Assembly (NCBI RefSeq): GCF_027925525.1
Contig: NZ_BSDJ01000001.1
Coordinates: forward strand, 372,001 to 436,000
Direction of reading: 5' to 3'
DNA: 64,000 bases
Source of the DNA: Paenibacillus tyrphae
Lineage (GTDB): Bacteria > Bacillota > Bacilli > Paenibacillales > NBRC-103111
A model generated the notes under the pieces. It was not told where the DNA came from. It saw nothing but the letters and a program-made list of their open reading frames with translations, and did no database searches. Below, one piece after another: positions 41,520 to 50,428 of this stretch. The position numbers and the translations under genes are program-made. Within the stretch, counting starts at the first letter, position 1. Each line of letters begins with the position of its first letter.

Positions 41520-42815
41520 ATGTTCTGTTATCAATGTGAACAGACCCCGACAGGCGGCTGTAAGGTGATCGGCGTATGCGGCAAAGATGAAACGATTGCA
41601 AGCTTGCAGGATACGATGATTTTCGCTTTGAAAGGCATTGCCGCTTATGCCACACATGCAAGACAGCTCGGCTATTCCGACCCGGAGGTCGACCGGATTA
41701 CGCACGAGGCGTTGTACATGACGCTGACGAACTCCAACTTCAACCTGCAGGAGCATATCGACATGTCCATGAAGGTCGGCTCGGCGGCCGTCCGGATCAT
41801 GGATGTGCTGGACCGGGCGCATACGACGCACTTCGGCATCCCGCAGCCCGTAGCCGTGCCACAGAACAGCATCGAAGGGCATGCCATCGTCGTTACCGGG
41901 CATAACTTGTACGCTTTGGAGGAGCTGCTCAAGCAAACCGAAGGAAAAGGGATCAACATTTACACGCACTCCGAGATGCTGCCTGCCCATGGTTATCCGA
42001 AGCTGAAGCAGTACTCCCACTTGAAGGGCAACATCGGAAAAGCCTGGTACGACCAGCGCCGCCTGTTCGAGCAGTTCCCGGGCGCCATCCTGGCGACAAC
42101 GAACTGCGTCATGCCAATCAAGGGCACCTACGCCGACCGGTTCTTCTCCTATGATATCGCAGGCCTGGAAGGGGTTACAAAAATCGTCAACGACGATTTC
42201 ACCCCGCTGATCGAGAAAGCCTTGTCGCTGCCGGAAGCCCGGATCGAGTCGGATCAGACGCTCATGACCGGCTACCATCACGAGACTGTGATCGGCTTGG
42301 CTCCGGAGATCATTCAAGCGGTCAAAGCGGGCAAAATCAAACGCTTCTTCGTCATCGCCGGCTGCGACGCTCCGGGAAGCGGCGGCGAATATTACCGCGA
42401 GCTCGCCACCTCGCTGCCTAACGATACCGTAATTCTGACCACATCCTGTGGAAAATTCCGCTTCAACGACGTCGATTACGGCACCGTGGCCGATACGGGC
42501 ATCCCACGCTACATCGATTTGGGCCAGTGCAACAACTCCGGCTCCACGGTCAAAATCGCCCTGGCGCTCGCCGACGCCTTCGGATGCAGCGTGAACGACC
42601 TGCCGGTCAGCATCGTGCTTTCCTGGTTCGAGCAAAAGGCGGTCGCGATCCTTCTCGGCCTGTTCAGCCTCGGCATCAAAGATATTCGCATCGGCCCGAA
42701 GCCGCCGGAATTCATCAATCCGGGCGTCATGAACGTGCTTGTCGATACGTTCGGACTGAAGCTGATCGGCAACGCTCAAGACGATATGAAAGAAATGCTT
42801 TCGCTTTCTCACTAA
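41520..42815 (+). CDS. hcp: hydroxylamine reductase / hybrid cluster protein
   Basis: 431 residues from ATG 41520 (GGAGGG site; an in-frame ATG 63 nt earlier has no site). N-terminal iron-sulfur cysteines are MFCYQCEQTPTGGC and VIGVCGK. Hybrid-cluster ligands occur around TTNCVMPIK, VIAGCDAP, TTSCGKFRF and LGQCNNSGS. The length is short for the family, as in the class with a reduced N-terminal helical insert. It reduces hydroxylamine and acts as NO reductase under anaerobic nitrosative stress. No Hcr partner gene is adjacent. Confidence 0.95.
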   Translation: MFCYQCEQTPTGGCKVIGVCGKDETIASLQDTMIFALKGIAAYATHARQLGYSDPEVDRITHEALYMTLTNSNFNLQEHIDMSMKVGSAAVRIMDVLDRAHTTHFGIPQPVAVPQNSIEGHAIVVTGHNLYALEELLKQTEGKGINIYTHSEMLPAHGYPKLKQYSHLKGNIGKAWYDQRRLFEQFPGAILATTNCVMPIKGTYADRFFSYDIAGLEGVTKIVNDDFTPLIEKALSLPEARIESDQTLMTGYHHETVIGLAPEIIQAVKAGKIKRFFVIAGCDAPGSGGEYYRELATSLPNDTVILTTSCGKFRFNDVDYGTVADTGIPRYIDLGQCNNSGSTVKIALALADAFGCSVNDLPVSIVLSWFEQKAVAILLGLFSLGIKDIRIGPKPPEFINPGVMNVLVDTFGLKLIGNAQDDMKEMLSLSH

Positions 42816-42880
42816 GGAAGCCAGGCATAATGAAGCTCCGGCGGCACCCTGCTGCACGTACGGAGCAGGAGATTAAAAGC

Positions 42881-42926
42881 GGGCGCAGGCGTCTGGACAT
42901 CCGTTCAAGGCGTTCGCGCCCTTTTT
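42881..42926 (+). terminator. terminator of hcp
   Basis: GGGCGC and GCGCCC arms with a 29-nt loop, then TTTTT, about 65 nt past the hcp stop. Confidence 0.6.
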
Positions 42927-42945
42927 CCCGTTTACCATCCGTCAA

Positions 42946-43548
42946 CTAGGCCCTCCAAACGACGCCGCGCCGCTCATACTCCATCCGATGTTCGACGGCG
43001 GCCGCGATCGAAGCCCCGGCGAATCGCTCGATGATCCACAGCGCCAGATCCACGCCGGAAGTCACCCCTCTGGCCGTGATAACGTCCCCGTGATCGACGA
43101 TCCGGTAGTCCAGGACGTCCGCCTCGTAGCGCTTCAGCTCATCCTTGGCCAAGTAATGCATGGCGGCTTGCTTTTGCTTCAAAATGCCCGCTTCGGCGAG
43201 CAGCATGCCGCCCGTACATACTCCGGCCACGACCGTTCCAGCGGCGTGCAGCTCCCGGATCAACCGGGGCAGGTCTCCCCGCTCCGCTTCTTTCCGCGCG
43301 CCTTGTTCCGCCTTATGATTCCAGCCTCCGCCTGGGACAATGAGGACATCGGGCCTGCTGCCGATCCGCAAATGATCGTTCACCGCTACTTTGATCCCGT
43401 AGGAAGTGACGACCTCACTTTTCGGCTCGCTCGCGACGAGCTCTACCCGGAACCCCGCTCCCGCTTCGATGCCCCGCTTCAACACCTCGAACGGGGCCAG
43501 CGCGACGAGCTCCCCGAACCCGTCGAACAAAACGATTTGAATGTCCAT
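42946..43548 (-). CDS. DJ-1/PfpI family protein
   Basis: 200 residues from ATG 43548; the open frame extends upstream but the domain begins MDIQIVLFDGFGELVALAPF. The nucleophile elbow is VVAGVCTGGMLLAEAGIL (Cys as nucleophile), with VLIVPGGGWNHKAE before it and ITARGVTSGVDLALWIIERF after. This resembles isonitrile hydratase-type members; chaperone or glyoxalase activity is also possible. Probably follows the HAD gene in one transcript (about 105 bp gap). Confidence 0.9.
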   Translation of the reverse strand: MDIQIVLFDGFGELVALAPFEVLKRGIEAGAGFRVELVASEPKSEVVTSYGIKVAVNDHLRIGSRPDVLIVPGGGWNHKAEQGARKEAERGDLPRLIRELHAAGTVVAGVCTGGMLLAEAGILKQKQAAMHYLAKDELKRYEADVLDYRIVDHGDVITARGVTSGVDLALWIIERFAGASIAAAVEHRMEYERRGVVWRA

Positions 43549-43653
43549 CAAGAGCCACGCTCCCCCCTCTCGCCGCACGCGCCGCCTGCTGCTTCCACAG
43601 CGCATTCTCCAAGCCCATTGTACCATTAAAGGGGTTGCGCGCACGCCCTTCTC

Positions 43654-44430
43654 TTAAGCGATCAATCCCGCTTTCGCCAATCCGTTGCGGATGCCGCCTT
43701 CATCCACATGGCTGGTGACATAGTCGGCATAAGGAAGCAGCTCCTGATGCGAATTCCCCATCGCGATGCCCAGGCCCACGAATTCCAGCATCTCCTTGTC
43801 GTTCAAGCCGTCTCCGAACGCTACCGCCTCGGCAGGCGTGATTCCGAGCCGCTCCAGCATCGCCGCGATCCCCTGCGCCTTCGACCCGCCGGCCGGCAAC
43901 ACGTCCATCGCTTTGGGATGCCAGCGAATCAGCTTGAGCTCCGGCACCTCCCCTTGATACAAGTGCTCCTCATGGCTCTCGCAGTGGAGAAACATCTGGA
44001 GAATGTCATTGGCCTTCCAAAACTCCGGGTCATGTCCGGGAAGCTCTACTTTTAAAGACAAGACCGATTCCGTCACAAAAGGATGCTCCGCCCGGTCGGA
44101 GCAATACGCATGCTCCCCTTCAAAGACGAGCGAGTTTCCGTGCTTCGCCGCCAGGGTAACCAAAGCCTCGATGCTTTCCTTCGGAATGACCCGTTTGTAG
44201 ACGGGCTTTCCCCGGTAAACGGCATAAGCGCCGTTCAAACAAACGAACGATTCGATCCCCAATTGATCGGCCAACGATTTGATAAAGTAAGGAGCCCGCC
44301 CCGTAGCGATGACCGGCTCCACCCCGCTCGCTTTGAGCGCCCGGATGGCTTCGACCGTATCCGGGGGAACCTCTTTGTTCTCGTTAACCAATGTCCCATC
44401 GATATCAAAAAATACGATTTTGTACGCCAT
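43654..44430 (-). CDS. Cof-type HAD phosphatase
   Basis: 258 residues from ATG 44430 (AGGGG about 11 nt upstream; an ATG 9 nt earlier sits too close to it). Motif I is FFDIDGTL, motif II VIATGRAP, motif III lysine near PAGGSKAQGI, motif IV AVAFGDGLNDKEML. A C2-type cap lies between. Such enzymes dephosphorylate sugar phosphates or flavin nucleotides. A TGGTATATACCA operator lies 134 bp upstream, so the gene may belong to the sugar regulon. Confidence 0.9.
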   Translation of the reverse strand: MAYKIVFFDIDGTLVNENKEVPPDTVEAIRALKASGVEPVIATGRAPYFIKSLADQLGIESFVCLNGAYAVYRGKPVYKRVIPKESIEALVTLAAKHGNSLVFEGEHAYCSDRAEHPFVTESVLSLKVELPGHDPEFWKANDILQMFLHCESHEEHLYQGEVPELKLIRWHPKAMDVLPAGGSKAQGIAAMLERLGITPAEAVAFGDGLNDKEMLEFVGLGIAMGNSHQELLPYADYVTSHVDEGGIRNGLAKAGLIA

Positions 44431-44528
44431 TGCCGTCATGTCCCCTATTCCTCGATGAATGGATGATCTCTAAATCAGGTCTAAAAACCAAGTATAGCAC
44501 CCGCGCCGAATATGACAAGAACCTAGAA

Positions 44529-44556
44529 AAGGAACAAAGCCAGAGCTTTGTTCCTT
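44529..44556 (-). terminator. terminator after the VOC gene
   Basis: AAGGAACAAAGC and GCTTTGTTCCTT form a 12-bp stem with a 4-nt loop, then TTC on the minus strand. Confidence 0.8.
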
Positions 44557-44563
44557 CCCATTA

Positions 44564-44575
44564 TGGTATATACCA
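44564..44575. promoter_or_regulatory. FrlR-type operator copy 1
   Basis: Perfect palindrome TGGTATATACCA (with flanking A/T it extends to 14 bp), between the VOC stop codon and its terminator, upstream of the HAD gene. No clear promoter overlaps it. Confidence 0.8.
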
Positions 44576-44586
44576 TTCATCCGTGG

Positions 44587-44970
44587 TTAATCTTCTACAG
44601 ACAGACGGTTGCCGTCCGGATCTTCGAAGAAAAAATATTTCTGCACGCCCTCGTAGAGTAAAATATCGGTAACGGAGACGCCGTGATCGATCAGCCGACG
44701 GTGAGCGGCCTCCGCATCGGGCGTTTTGAAAATAAAAAAGTTGCCGTCGATATGCCGGTTGCTCGGAAAGCGAACGGGAACGTCTTGTTCCGCTTGGAAC
44801 AGCACCAGTACAGGCCCGCCGTCACTGACCTTAAACTCGACCGTGATGTCGCCGCGCTGGAATTCCCGCAGCCCCAATACCGTACTGTACCAGGCTGCGG
44901 ACCGGTTCAAATCCCGGACGGGTACGAAAATCCCCGGAATGCCGGTAAATAAAGAGTTGTTGTTGGACAT
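44587..44970 (-). CDS. VOC-family (glyoxalase/dioxygenase fold) protein
   Basis: 127 residues, one VOC domain of two beta-alpha-beta-beta-beta units: IPGIFVPVRDLNRSAAWYST, VLGLREFQRG, FFIFKTPDAEAAHRRLIDHG and the ending YFFFEDPDGNRLSVED. Homodimeric metal-dependent enzymes or drug-binding proteins have this fold. It starts 18 nt after the NhaC-family gene, so the two are co-transcribed and the protein may act on the imported compound. Confidence 0.88.
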   Translation of the reverse strand: MSNNNSLFTGIPGIFVPVRDLNRSAAWYSTVLGLREFQRGDITVEFKVSDGGPVLVLFQAEQDVPVRFPSNRHIDGNFFIFKTPDAEAAHRRLIDHGVSVTDILLYEGVQKYFFFEDPDGNRLSVED

Positions 44971-44988
44971 AAAGGTTATCCGCCTTTC

Positions 44989-46461
44989 TCAGAAAAATAG
45001 TCCGCCGATCAGGTAAGCGATTGCAGAAAGAACAAAGGCCATCAGGGAATAAGGCAGCTTTGTTTTGAAATGCCGGTACACCGTCGTTTTCGTTGAATAC
45101 GCCGTCAGCAGCCCGATATCGGACGTAATGCACGTGGAAGCGCCCCAGATGCCGGCCGACAACAAGGCCGCCAAGGTTAAAGGCGTGTTGGCTCCCACGG
45201 AGGCCGACAATTGAAGAAGGACGGGAATCGCCATAATATACAGGCTCCAGTTCAATGTCACCAAAAATTCCGTAGCCGAGAATACAAGGAAAATGATAAG
45301 CGGCAGCCATTTCGGAATGACGAAAACGGATACAATTCCGACAACATAATTGGTAAAGCCGATATCGGTAATGGAGTCCGCCAGCACGAAAGCCGCAGCC
45401 ATAATCACGGCGAGCTCCAGCATATTTTTCATGCCATCTAGTACGGTTGCAATATACGTTTCGGCGGTAAAGATGCCCCGGGCTACGTAAATGAGGCCGG
45501 TGGCGAGAATCGTGATGAACGCTCCCAGTTGGGTGTTCGACTTGAAATAAATCGTTGAAGCGATAAAGACAACAATGGGTATGAAAAAATAAATGAGATG
45601 AGGCGACGGTTTACCGGCGAGATCGCCTTGGCTCCTGTCCGAAGCATGCTCTGCTACCGCTCGTTCCGGTTCCTGTTCTTCTCTGAGCGAAGCCGCTTTC
45701 AATTCGGCGTCATCGCGGTTTGCGTAAGCTTGTTTCATCGGGCCGATATTCGGCAAAACCCCAGTCACATTCAGAAGCGTGACCAATAAAAAAGCCAAGG
45801 GGAAAAACAGCAGCGGCACCAGCCCGGTAAACACCCGGATGCCTTCCCCCTCCGCCGCGTAACCGTTCGTGACCAATAACCCCGCGATAAAGATCGCGCC
45901 CGTTCCGATCGGATACAAATGAGTCAGCGTAATGGCGGTGGAAAGCGTAACGTACGCCGTCTTTTCTCGCGGCGTCTTGTATTTGTCGTTCACCGGCGTC
46001 ATGCAGGCGCCTACGGTCGAGGAGCTTAGATAAAGATCGAACGATAGGAAGAAGCCCATCAAGTAATTGATGAGTAAAGCCGTCTTGCCGCTCTTGGCCC
46101 TGCTTCCGGCCCACAGACCGAATTGCCGGGACAGGCCGCTTTTGTCCAGAATAGCTACAATGCTGCCGATCGTCAGCAGGACCAGGATCAGCCACAGGTT
46201 TCCTTCGGTCGTCACCTGCTTCAGCAGCTTTTCGTTATAGGTAAGCAGGAAGCCCCACTTATATTTCATAAAGACCGCCAGCAAGCCTCCCCATACAAAC
46301 CCTTCCAGCACCTTCTGGGTCAGCAGAATGAAGGCGAACATAACGACCGGCGGAATCAAGGACCAGGCCCCGTACGTTCCCGGGTTCGCCGGAGCACCGA
46401 GAGCAACGGCGACGAACACGGCCAGTATTCCGGCATAGATGTACGTATTCTTGTTTTTCAT
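44989..46461 (-). CDS. NhaC-family transporter
   Basis: 490 residues from ATG 46461 (GGGAG 7 nt upstream; the ATG 6 nt earlier is too close). About 11-12 membrane helices of the NhaC superfamily: LWLILVLLTIGSIVAILDKS, LLINYLMGFFLSFDLYLSSS, YVTLSTAITLTHLYPIGTGA and ATEFLVTLNWSLYIMAIPVL. A charged loop of about 50 residues lies in the middle. Known members exchange sodium for protons or organic acids. Placed after a deglycase gene in a sugar locus, it may import a substrate; inference. Confidence 0.85.
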   Translation of the reverse strand: MKNKNTYIYAGILAVFVAVALGAPANPGTYGAWSLIPPVVMFAFILLTQKVLEGFVWGGLLAVFMKYKWGFLLTYNEKLLKQVTTEGNLWLILVLLTIGSIVAILDKSGLSRQFGLWAGSRAKSGKTALLINYLMGFFLSFDLYLSSSTVGACMTPVNDKYKTPREKTAYVTLSTAITLTHLYPIGTGAIFIAGLLVTNGYAAEGEGIRVFTGLVPLLFFPLAFLLVTLLNVTGVLPNIGPMKQAYANRDDAELKAASLREEQEPERAVAEHASDRSQGDLAGKPSPHLIYFFIPIVVFIASTIYFKSNTQLGAFITILATGLIYVARGIFTAETYIATVLDGMKNMLELAVIMAAAFVLADSITDIGFTNYVVGIVSVFVIPKWLPLIIFLVFSATEFLVTLNWSLYIMAIPVLLQLSASVGANTPLTLAALLSAGIWGASTCITSDIGLLTAYSTKTTVYRHFKTKLPYSLMAFVLSAIAYLIGGLFF

Positions 46462-46504
46462 CGCCATACTCCCGTAATTAAGGATGTCCGTTGCAAGAAA
46501 GAAA

Positions 46505-46528
46505 GGAATGAAGCCGGAGCTTCATTCC
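46505..46528 (-). terminator. terminator after deglycase 1
   Basis: GGAATGAAGC and GCTTCATTCC form a 10-bp stem with a 4-nt loop, followed by a T-rich run on the minus strand, just past the frlB-like stop. Confidence 0.8.
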
Positions 46529-46541
46529 ACTCTTCGTCTTC

Positions 46542-47555
46542 TTAATACTTGACGACGCGGTAATAACGGCGGGTCGTCAGCGGATGGTTCCGCTGCACTT
46601 CCAGATGGGCGCTGACGCGCTCCATCACCGTTGCAATTGTTACGGTCGACAGGAACTCGCGGAATTCCGGATGGATTCCGTCCAGCGCGTAATCCTTCGC
46701 GTCGAAGATCGTAACTTCATCCGAGTATTGCGTGACGAACCGTTCGACCCGCTCCATCAACGGACGAGTGGCATCTTCTCCCTTAAAGAGTATAATGCTC
46801 ATATCTTTTTCGACCAATTCGATCGTCCCGTGGAAAAACTCAGCGGCATGGATGGATTTCGCGTGAATCCACTGCATCTCTTCCAGTACGCACATGGCGT
46901 ACAGATACGTCCAGCCCCACAGGTTGCCGGAGCCGACGAGCATATGATACTTCTCGTCCTTATATTTTTTCGCGAAGGCTTCCGCTCTTGCGTCTTCCTT
47001 CTCCTTGATCGCCGCTAGCGCTTCGGGAACCGAGGCCAGTTGGTCGGCGAACAGAGCGTAGTTGTCGAATTCTCCCCGGTTGTTCAGGAACTTCAGCACG
47101 ATCAGCAGCAGCTGCAAATGGAACGACTCGACGAGCGTATCGTTGGCCGCCGCGTTGGCGAAGACGTAGTCGCTGGCCTGCGCCAGCGGCGTCGTCGCAT
47201 CGCCGACGATTCCGATCACCGTCGCGCCTTTCTCTCTGCAAAAGTTGGCGGCATCGACGGTTTCCTGCGTTGTTCCCGACAAGGAGGAGGTGATGACTAG
47301 AGACTTGTCCGTCAGCTGTTTGTGTCCTTCCACCAGCAGCTCCGCAGCAATCTCCGCATAAACGGGAATGCTGGAATGCGTTTTGATGATATATTCGAAC
47401 GGATACTTAATGGCGATCGTTCCGCCGCTGCCGACCAGAAAGACGTTGTCGATCTGTTTTTTCGTAATTTCATCCATCGCTTGTTCGATCTGGCTCCGGA
47501 GGCCGATTGCCCCTTTCATAATGCCGACGAACCGCTGACGATCAAAGTTTAACAT
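46542..47555 (-). CDS. frlB: SIS-domain deglycase, FrlB type (copy 1)
   Basis: 337 residues from ATG 47555 (AGGAGG 10 nt upstream, as for copy 2; the ATG 9 nt earlier is too close). Two SIS domains: FLVGSGGTIAIKYPFEYIIK with VITSSLSGTTQETVDAANFC, and MLVGSGNLWGWTYLYAMCVL with SIHAAEFFHGTIELVEKDMS. The ending NHPLTTRRYY is shared with copy 2. Family members cleave fructoselysine-6-phosphate to glucose-6-phosphate and amine. A strong promoter with an operator drives it. Confidence 0.88.
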   Translation of the reverse strand: MLNFDRQRFVGIMKGAIGLRSQIEQAMDEITKKQIDNVFLVGSGGTIAIKYPFEYIIKTHSSIPVYAEIAAELLVEGHKQLTDKSLVITSSLSGTTQETVDAANFCREKGATVIGIVGDATTPLAQASDYVFANAAANDTLVESFHLQLLLIVLKFLNNRGEFDNYALFADQLASVPEALAAIKEKEDARAEAFAKKYKDEKYHMLVGSGNLWGWTYLYAMCVLEEMQWIHAKSIHAAEFFHGTIELVEKDMSIILFKGEDATRPLMERVERFVTQYSDEVTIFDAKDYALDGIHPEFREFLSTVTIATVMERVSAHLEVQRNHPLTTRRYYRVVKY

Positions 47556-47607
47556 GTGACTCATTCCTCCTGATTAAGGGTTTGGTTTACACGATTAGCG
47601 AACTTAG

Positions 47608-47619
47608 TGGTATATACCA
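47608..47619. promoter_or_regulatory. FrlR-type operator copy 2
   Basis: Perfect TGGTATATACCA in the frlB copy 1 leader, 56 bp centre-to-centre from operator copy 3, a spacing that could allow looping or roadblock repression. Confidence 0.8.
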
Positions 47620-47663
47620 TTTTGAGTGCAAACAAGTCACCCAACAGTCGTTTACATCTATAA

Positions 47664-47712
47664 TGGTATATACCAATAATAAAATATTAGCTTGCTTTTC
47701 AATTCTTGTCAA
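47664..47712 (-). promoter_or_regulatory. frlB copy 1 promoter with operator copy 3
   Basis: Minus-strand TTGACA (47707-47712), 17-nt spacer, TAATAT (47684-47689). TGGTATATACCA at 47664-47675 starts about 3 nt after the expected transcription start, the classic place for repression. The rest of the gap to 47834 is GC-rich and holds only a weak hairpin after the epimerase gene. Confidence 0.85.
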
Positions 47713-47834
47713 TGCAAACGCTCTAATTTTTAGGTTTTAAACCCGAGCCCGTGCGGGATGTGGGCCGGTTGTGGGCCATTCCCCGTCCCGGCCGGCACAC
47801 ACCGCACTTCCGCGCATAGCCGCTCCTTCGAAGA

Positions 47835-48668
47835 TTAAGGCGAAAGCAGCGGGCGAAGCCTGTCGACCGACCGGCCGAAGGCGGCGTCCGGGTCCGTCAA
47901 ATAGGCGGAATCCGCCAGCTCCAGGGTCAAATACCCTGCGTAGCCATGCTCCGCCAACTGCTTGAGGTATGCTTCCACCGGCAGATGCCCATCCCCTAAC
48001 GCGAGATGGCCCGAAGGCGTGCCGTCAATCAAATGAACGTGCGGAACGCCTCCCAGCGCCCGGAAGTAATCGCCGATCGTTTCGCCGGCAACCGCCATCG
48101 CCACCGTATCGATCAGACCAGTCATCGCACCGGAGCCGACCTCGTTCAGCATCCGCCGCAGCGAAGCCAGATCGGTCACCAGATTCGATTCCATCGGCTG
48201 CAATACCTCCAGCAGCAGCGTGACGCCCTGACCCTGAGCTTTGTCCGCCAGCGTCCGCAGCGCCTCGCACGACCGCTTCCAGGCTTCTTCCCGCGGCTCG
48301 TTATAATAGCCCCAGCCGGAGGTGATCAGCATATACTCAGCTTCGAGAGCCGAGGCGATCTCGATGTTTTTGCCGAAATAAGCGATGCCCGCGCGGCGGG
48401 CCGCTTCGTCCTGGGCCGCGATATTGAACGGATACATGATCTGCTCGGGCGTATAGCAGACCAAGCCGAGCCGCCGGCGGTTCAGCTCTTGGCGGATCCG
48501 CTTCACCTGCGCATCCGTCGCCGTGTCCGAATACAAATGTGGCGAGCCTCCCCACAGCTCGATATGGGATACCCCGTGCTTGTCCATCGAATCGAAGAAA
48601 TAGGCCAACGAATACATCCGGTAATGCAGGTTCATCCCTGCGATCTGCGCGAACCGAAGATGAGCCAT
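47835..48668 (-). CDS. sugar-phosphate isomerase/epimerase, FrlC-like (copy 1)
   Basis: 277 residues from ATG 48668 (GGGGGA site). TIM-barrel AP endonuclease-2 family: MNLHYRMYSLAYFFDSMDKH, HIELWGGSPHLY, CYTPEQIMYPFNIAAQDEAA, LLLEVLQPMESNLV, VHLIDGTPSGHLALGDGHLP. The metal ligands E, D, H, E are in place. E. coli FrlC epimerises psicoselysine to fructoselysine. It is one of three paralogues here, about 30-40% alike by eye. Confidence 0.85.
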   Translation of the reverse strand: MAHLRFAQIAGMNLHYRMYSLAYFFDSMDKHGVSHIELWGGSPHLYSDTATDAQVKRIRQELNRRRLGLVCYTPEQIMYPFNIAAQDEAARRAGIAYFGKNIEIASALEAEYMLITSGWGYYNEPREEAWKRSCEALRTLADKAQGQGVTLLLEVLQPMESNLVTDLASLRRMLNEVGSGAMTGLIDTVAMAVAGETIGDYFRALGGVPHVHLIDGTPSGHLALGDGHLPVEAYLKQLAEHGYAGYLTLELADSAYLTDPDAAFGRSVDRLRPLLSP

Positions 48669-48688
48669 AGTCGTTCCCCCAGTCCTTA

Positions 48689-48700
48689 TGGTATATACCA
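48689..48700. promoter_or_regulatory. FrlR-type operator copy 4
   Basis: Perfect TGGTATATACCA between the kinase stop and the epimerase 1 ribosome binding site. No clear promoter accompanies it. Confidence 0.8.
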
Positions 48701-48722
48701 CTATTCCCAAGCACTCCGGGTT

Positions 48723-49562
48723 TTAATAAGGCTTCCCGTAGCCGAAGGCTCCTTCGACCAGACATGTTTTGGCGGCAAACGCCGCGCCCGCGTCGAGCGC
48801 CTTCCGGACGGACGCCTCCGGGGCCTTGTTCCATTCCCCTTCCGTCAACAGCGCGAGCACAAAGGCGGTAAAGAACGAATCGCCCGCACCCAGCGTATCG
48901 ACCGGCTGCACGAAATGAGGCTTTTGCAAATAAAACGCGCCGTTGTAATAAAGCAGCGCGCCCCGGCTGCCCATCGTCCCCAGGACACCCGTGCAGCCGT
49001 ACTCCGCGGCGACGAACGCCAGCTTCTCCCGGACGGCGTCCTCCTCCATCGCCCCGCACGATAACAGGCACAGATCGACATGCGGGCATACCCGCTTCAA
49101 GTAGTCGTCGTCCCACTCGTCGGAGCAGTCGAAGGACAAGGGAACGCCCAGCGCCCGAAGCTCCGGCAGTTGGGACTCGATGCCGCTGTAAATGCTGGTA
49201 TGAATCCATTGAAATTGCTTCATATAGGCATAGTCCGAATCATCGAATACGAGCGGATGCTCCTGCTGGACACCGCCTTTGTTCCATCCGACCATCACCC
49301 GGTCCCCGTCGATCAATTCGATGAGCGAGCAGCCGTTCTCGCCTTCCGCCGAACGGCAGCGGGACGTATCGACGCCAAGCTCGCTCAGCACCCGGTGTAC
49401 ATGACGGCCTTCCTCGTCGGTGCCGAAAATGCCAAGATACCCCGCCTGCGCTCCCAATTGTTTAGCGTATACGCTGAAATTCACCGCATTGCCGCCCGGA
49501 TACATCGTGCTTTTATATACGTATTTATCGACGACGTTATCGCCTAAGCCCAGTACGTTCAT
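48723..49562 (-). CDS. frlD: PfkB-family sugar kinase, FrlD-like
   Basis: 279 residues. Ribokinase fold with MNVLGLGDNVVDKYVYKSTM, the sugar-binding YPGGNAVNFSVYAKQLGAQA, and the catalytic/anion-hole DTLGAGDSFFTAFVLALL (Asp as base). It corresponds to fructoselysine 6-kinase FrlD, which makes the substrate of FrlB. AGGAGGAGG precedes ATG, and an operator sits directly upstream of that site. Confidence 0.88.
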   Translation of the reverse strand: MNVLGLGDNVVDKYVYKSTMYPGGNAVNFSVYAKQLGAQAGYLGIFGTDEEGRHVHRVLSELGVDTSRCRSAEGENGCSLIELIDGDRVMVGWNKGGVQQEHPLVFDDSDYAYMKQFQWIHTSIYSGIESQLPELRALGVPLSFDCSDEWDDDYLKRVCPHVDLCLLSCGAMEEDAVREKLAFVAAEYGCTGVLGTMGSRGALLYYNGAFYLQKPHFVQPVDTLGAGDSFFTAFVLALLTEGEWNKAPEASVRKALDAGAAFAAKTCLVEGAFGYGKPY

Positions 49563-49578
49563 GGATTGCCTCCTCCTT

Positions 49579-49590
49579 TGGTATATACCA
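49579..49590. promoter_or_regulatory. FrlR-type operator copy 5
   Basis: Perfect TGGTATATACCA touching the kinase ribosome binding site, so a bound protein could block an elongating polymerase between the regulator and kinase genes. Confidence 0.8.
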
Positions 49591-49605
49591 CTAAGCGCAA
49601 AAAAA

Positions 49606-50343
49606 TTAGTTGTTTTTCACATTCAGCTTCGAAAAGAACCGGACGATATCCCCGCGGGTCAGCGCCTGCGAGAACTCGATTAATTTGTCGTTCTTATCGA
49701 AGGCCTGCGCCTCGACCAGAATGCACGGGCTATCGTTGCCGACGCGCAGCAGCTTGCTTTCCGCTTCGTCGCTAAGGGAAATCCGCATCGTCTGATCCGC
49801 ACGCACGAGCTTGATCCCGTAATGCTCCTCCAGCACCTCGTACAAGGAGATGTCCTCCAAATTCATGTGCGCTTCGATTCCCGGGCAGTACGCGTAAGGA
49901 ATATACGAAAGCTCGATGGAGACGGGAATTTCGTCGGCATAGCGGACCCGTTTGATCGACCAGATCTCCTCTTCTTCCGAAATCCCGAGCATCTTGGCCA
50001 CGAAGCCGTTGGCCGGCTCCTTGCGCTTGTAGATCGTATTCGTCGAAGGCCGAAGCCCTTTGCTCAATATATTTTTGGAGAAGCTGGTAAATTCGACGAA
50101 ATCCAATTGAATGCGCCGGTTCGTCACGAACGTGCCCGATCCGACGACCCGTTCCACGAAGCCCTCCCGCTCCAAAATAGAAATCGCATGACGGGCGGTC
50201 ATCCGGCTGATCTGATACTGCGCGGCTAACTCACGCTCCGAAGGAAGCTTGTCGCCTTGCTTCCATTTCCCGCTTTCGATTTCTTGAATGAACAAATTTT
50301 TAATTTGCTGGTAAAACGGGATATGGTCTCCTGCTTTATTCAT
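49606..50343 (-). CDS. frlR: GntR/HutC-family regulator, FrlR-like
   Basis: 245 residues. Winged helix at 10-75 (IPFYQQIKNLFIQEIESGKW, LPSERELAAQYQISRMTARH, GSGTFVTNRR) and a UTRA effector domain (LRPSTNTIYKRKEP, WSIKRVRYADEIPVSIELSY, FSQALTRGDIVRFFSKLNV). HutC-type proteins bind GT-TATA-AC dyads, which matches the repeated TGGTATATACCA. The effector is probably a phosphorylated fructosamine or sugar. It is encoded inside the locus it likely controls. AGGGG lies ahead of ATG. Confidence 0.9.
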   Translation of the reverse strand: MNKAGDHIPFYQQIKNLFIQEIESGKWKQGDKLPSERELAAQYQISRMTARHAISILEREGFVERVVGSGTFVTNRRIQLDFVEFTSFSKNILSKGLRPSTNTIYKRKEPANGFVAKMLGISEEEEIWSIKRVRYADEIPVSIELSYIPYAYCPGIEAHMNLEDISLYEVLEEHYGIKLVRADQTMRISLSDEAESKLLRVGNDSPCILVEAQAFDKNDKLIEFSQALTRGDIVRFFSKLNVKNN

Positions 50344-50428
50344 ATGGAACCCCTGTCACGCGCTCGATTAGCGAATTACCGTCCCCATGGACGGCCAATT
50401 CCAGCATAGCAGATGACCGTAAAAACGG

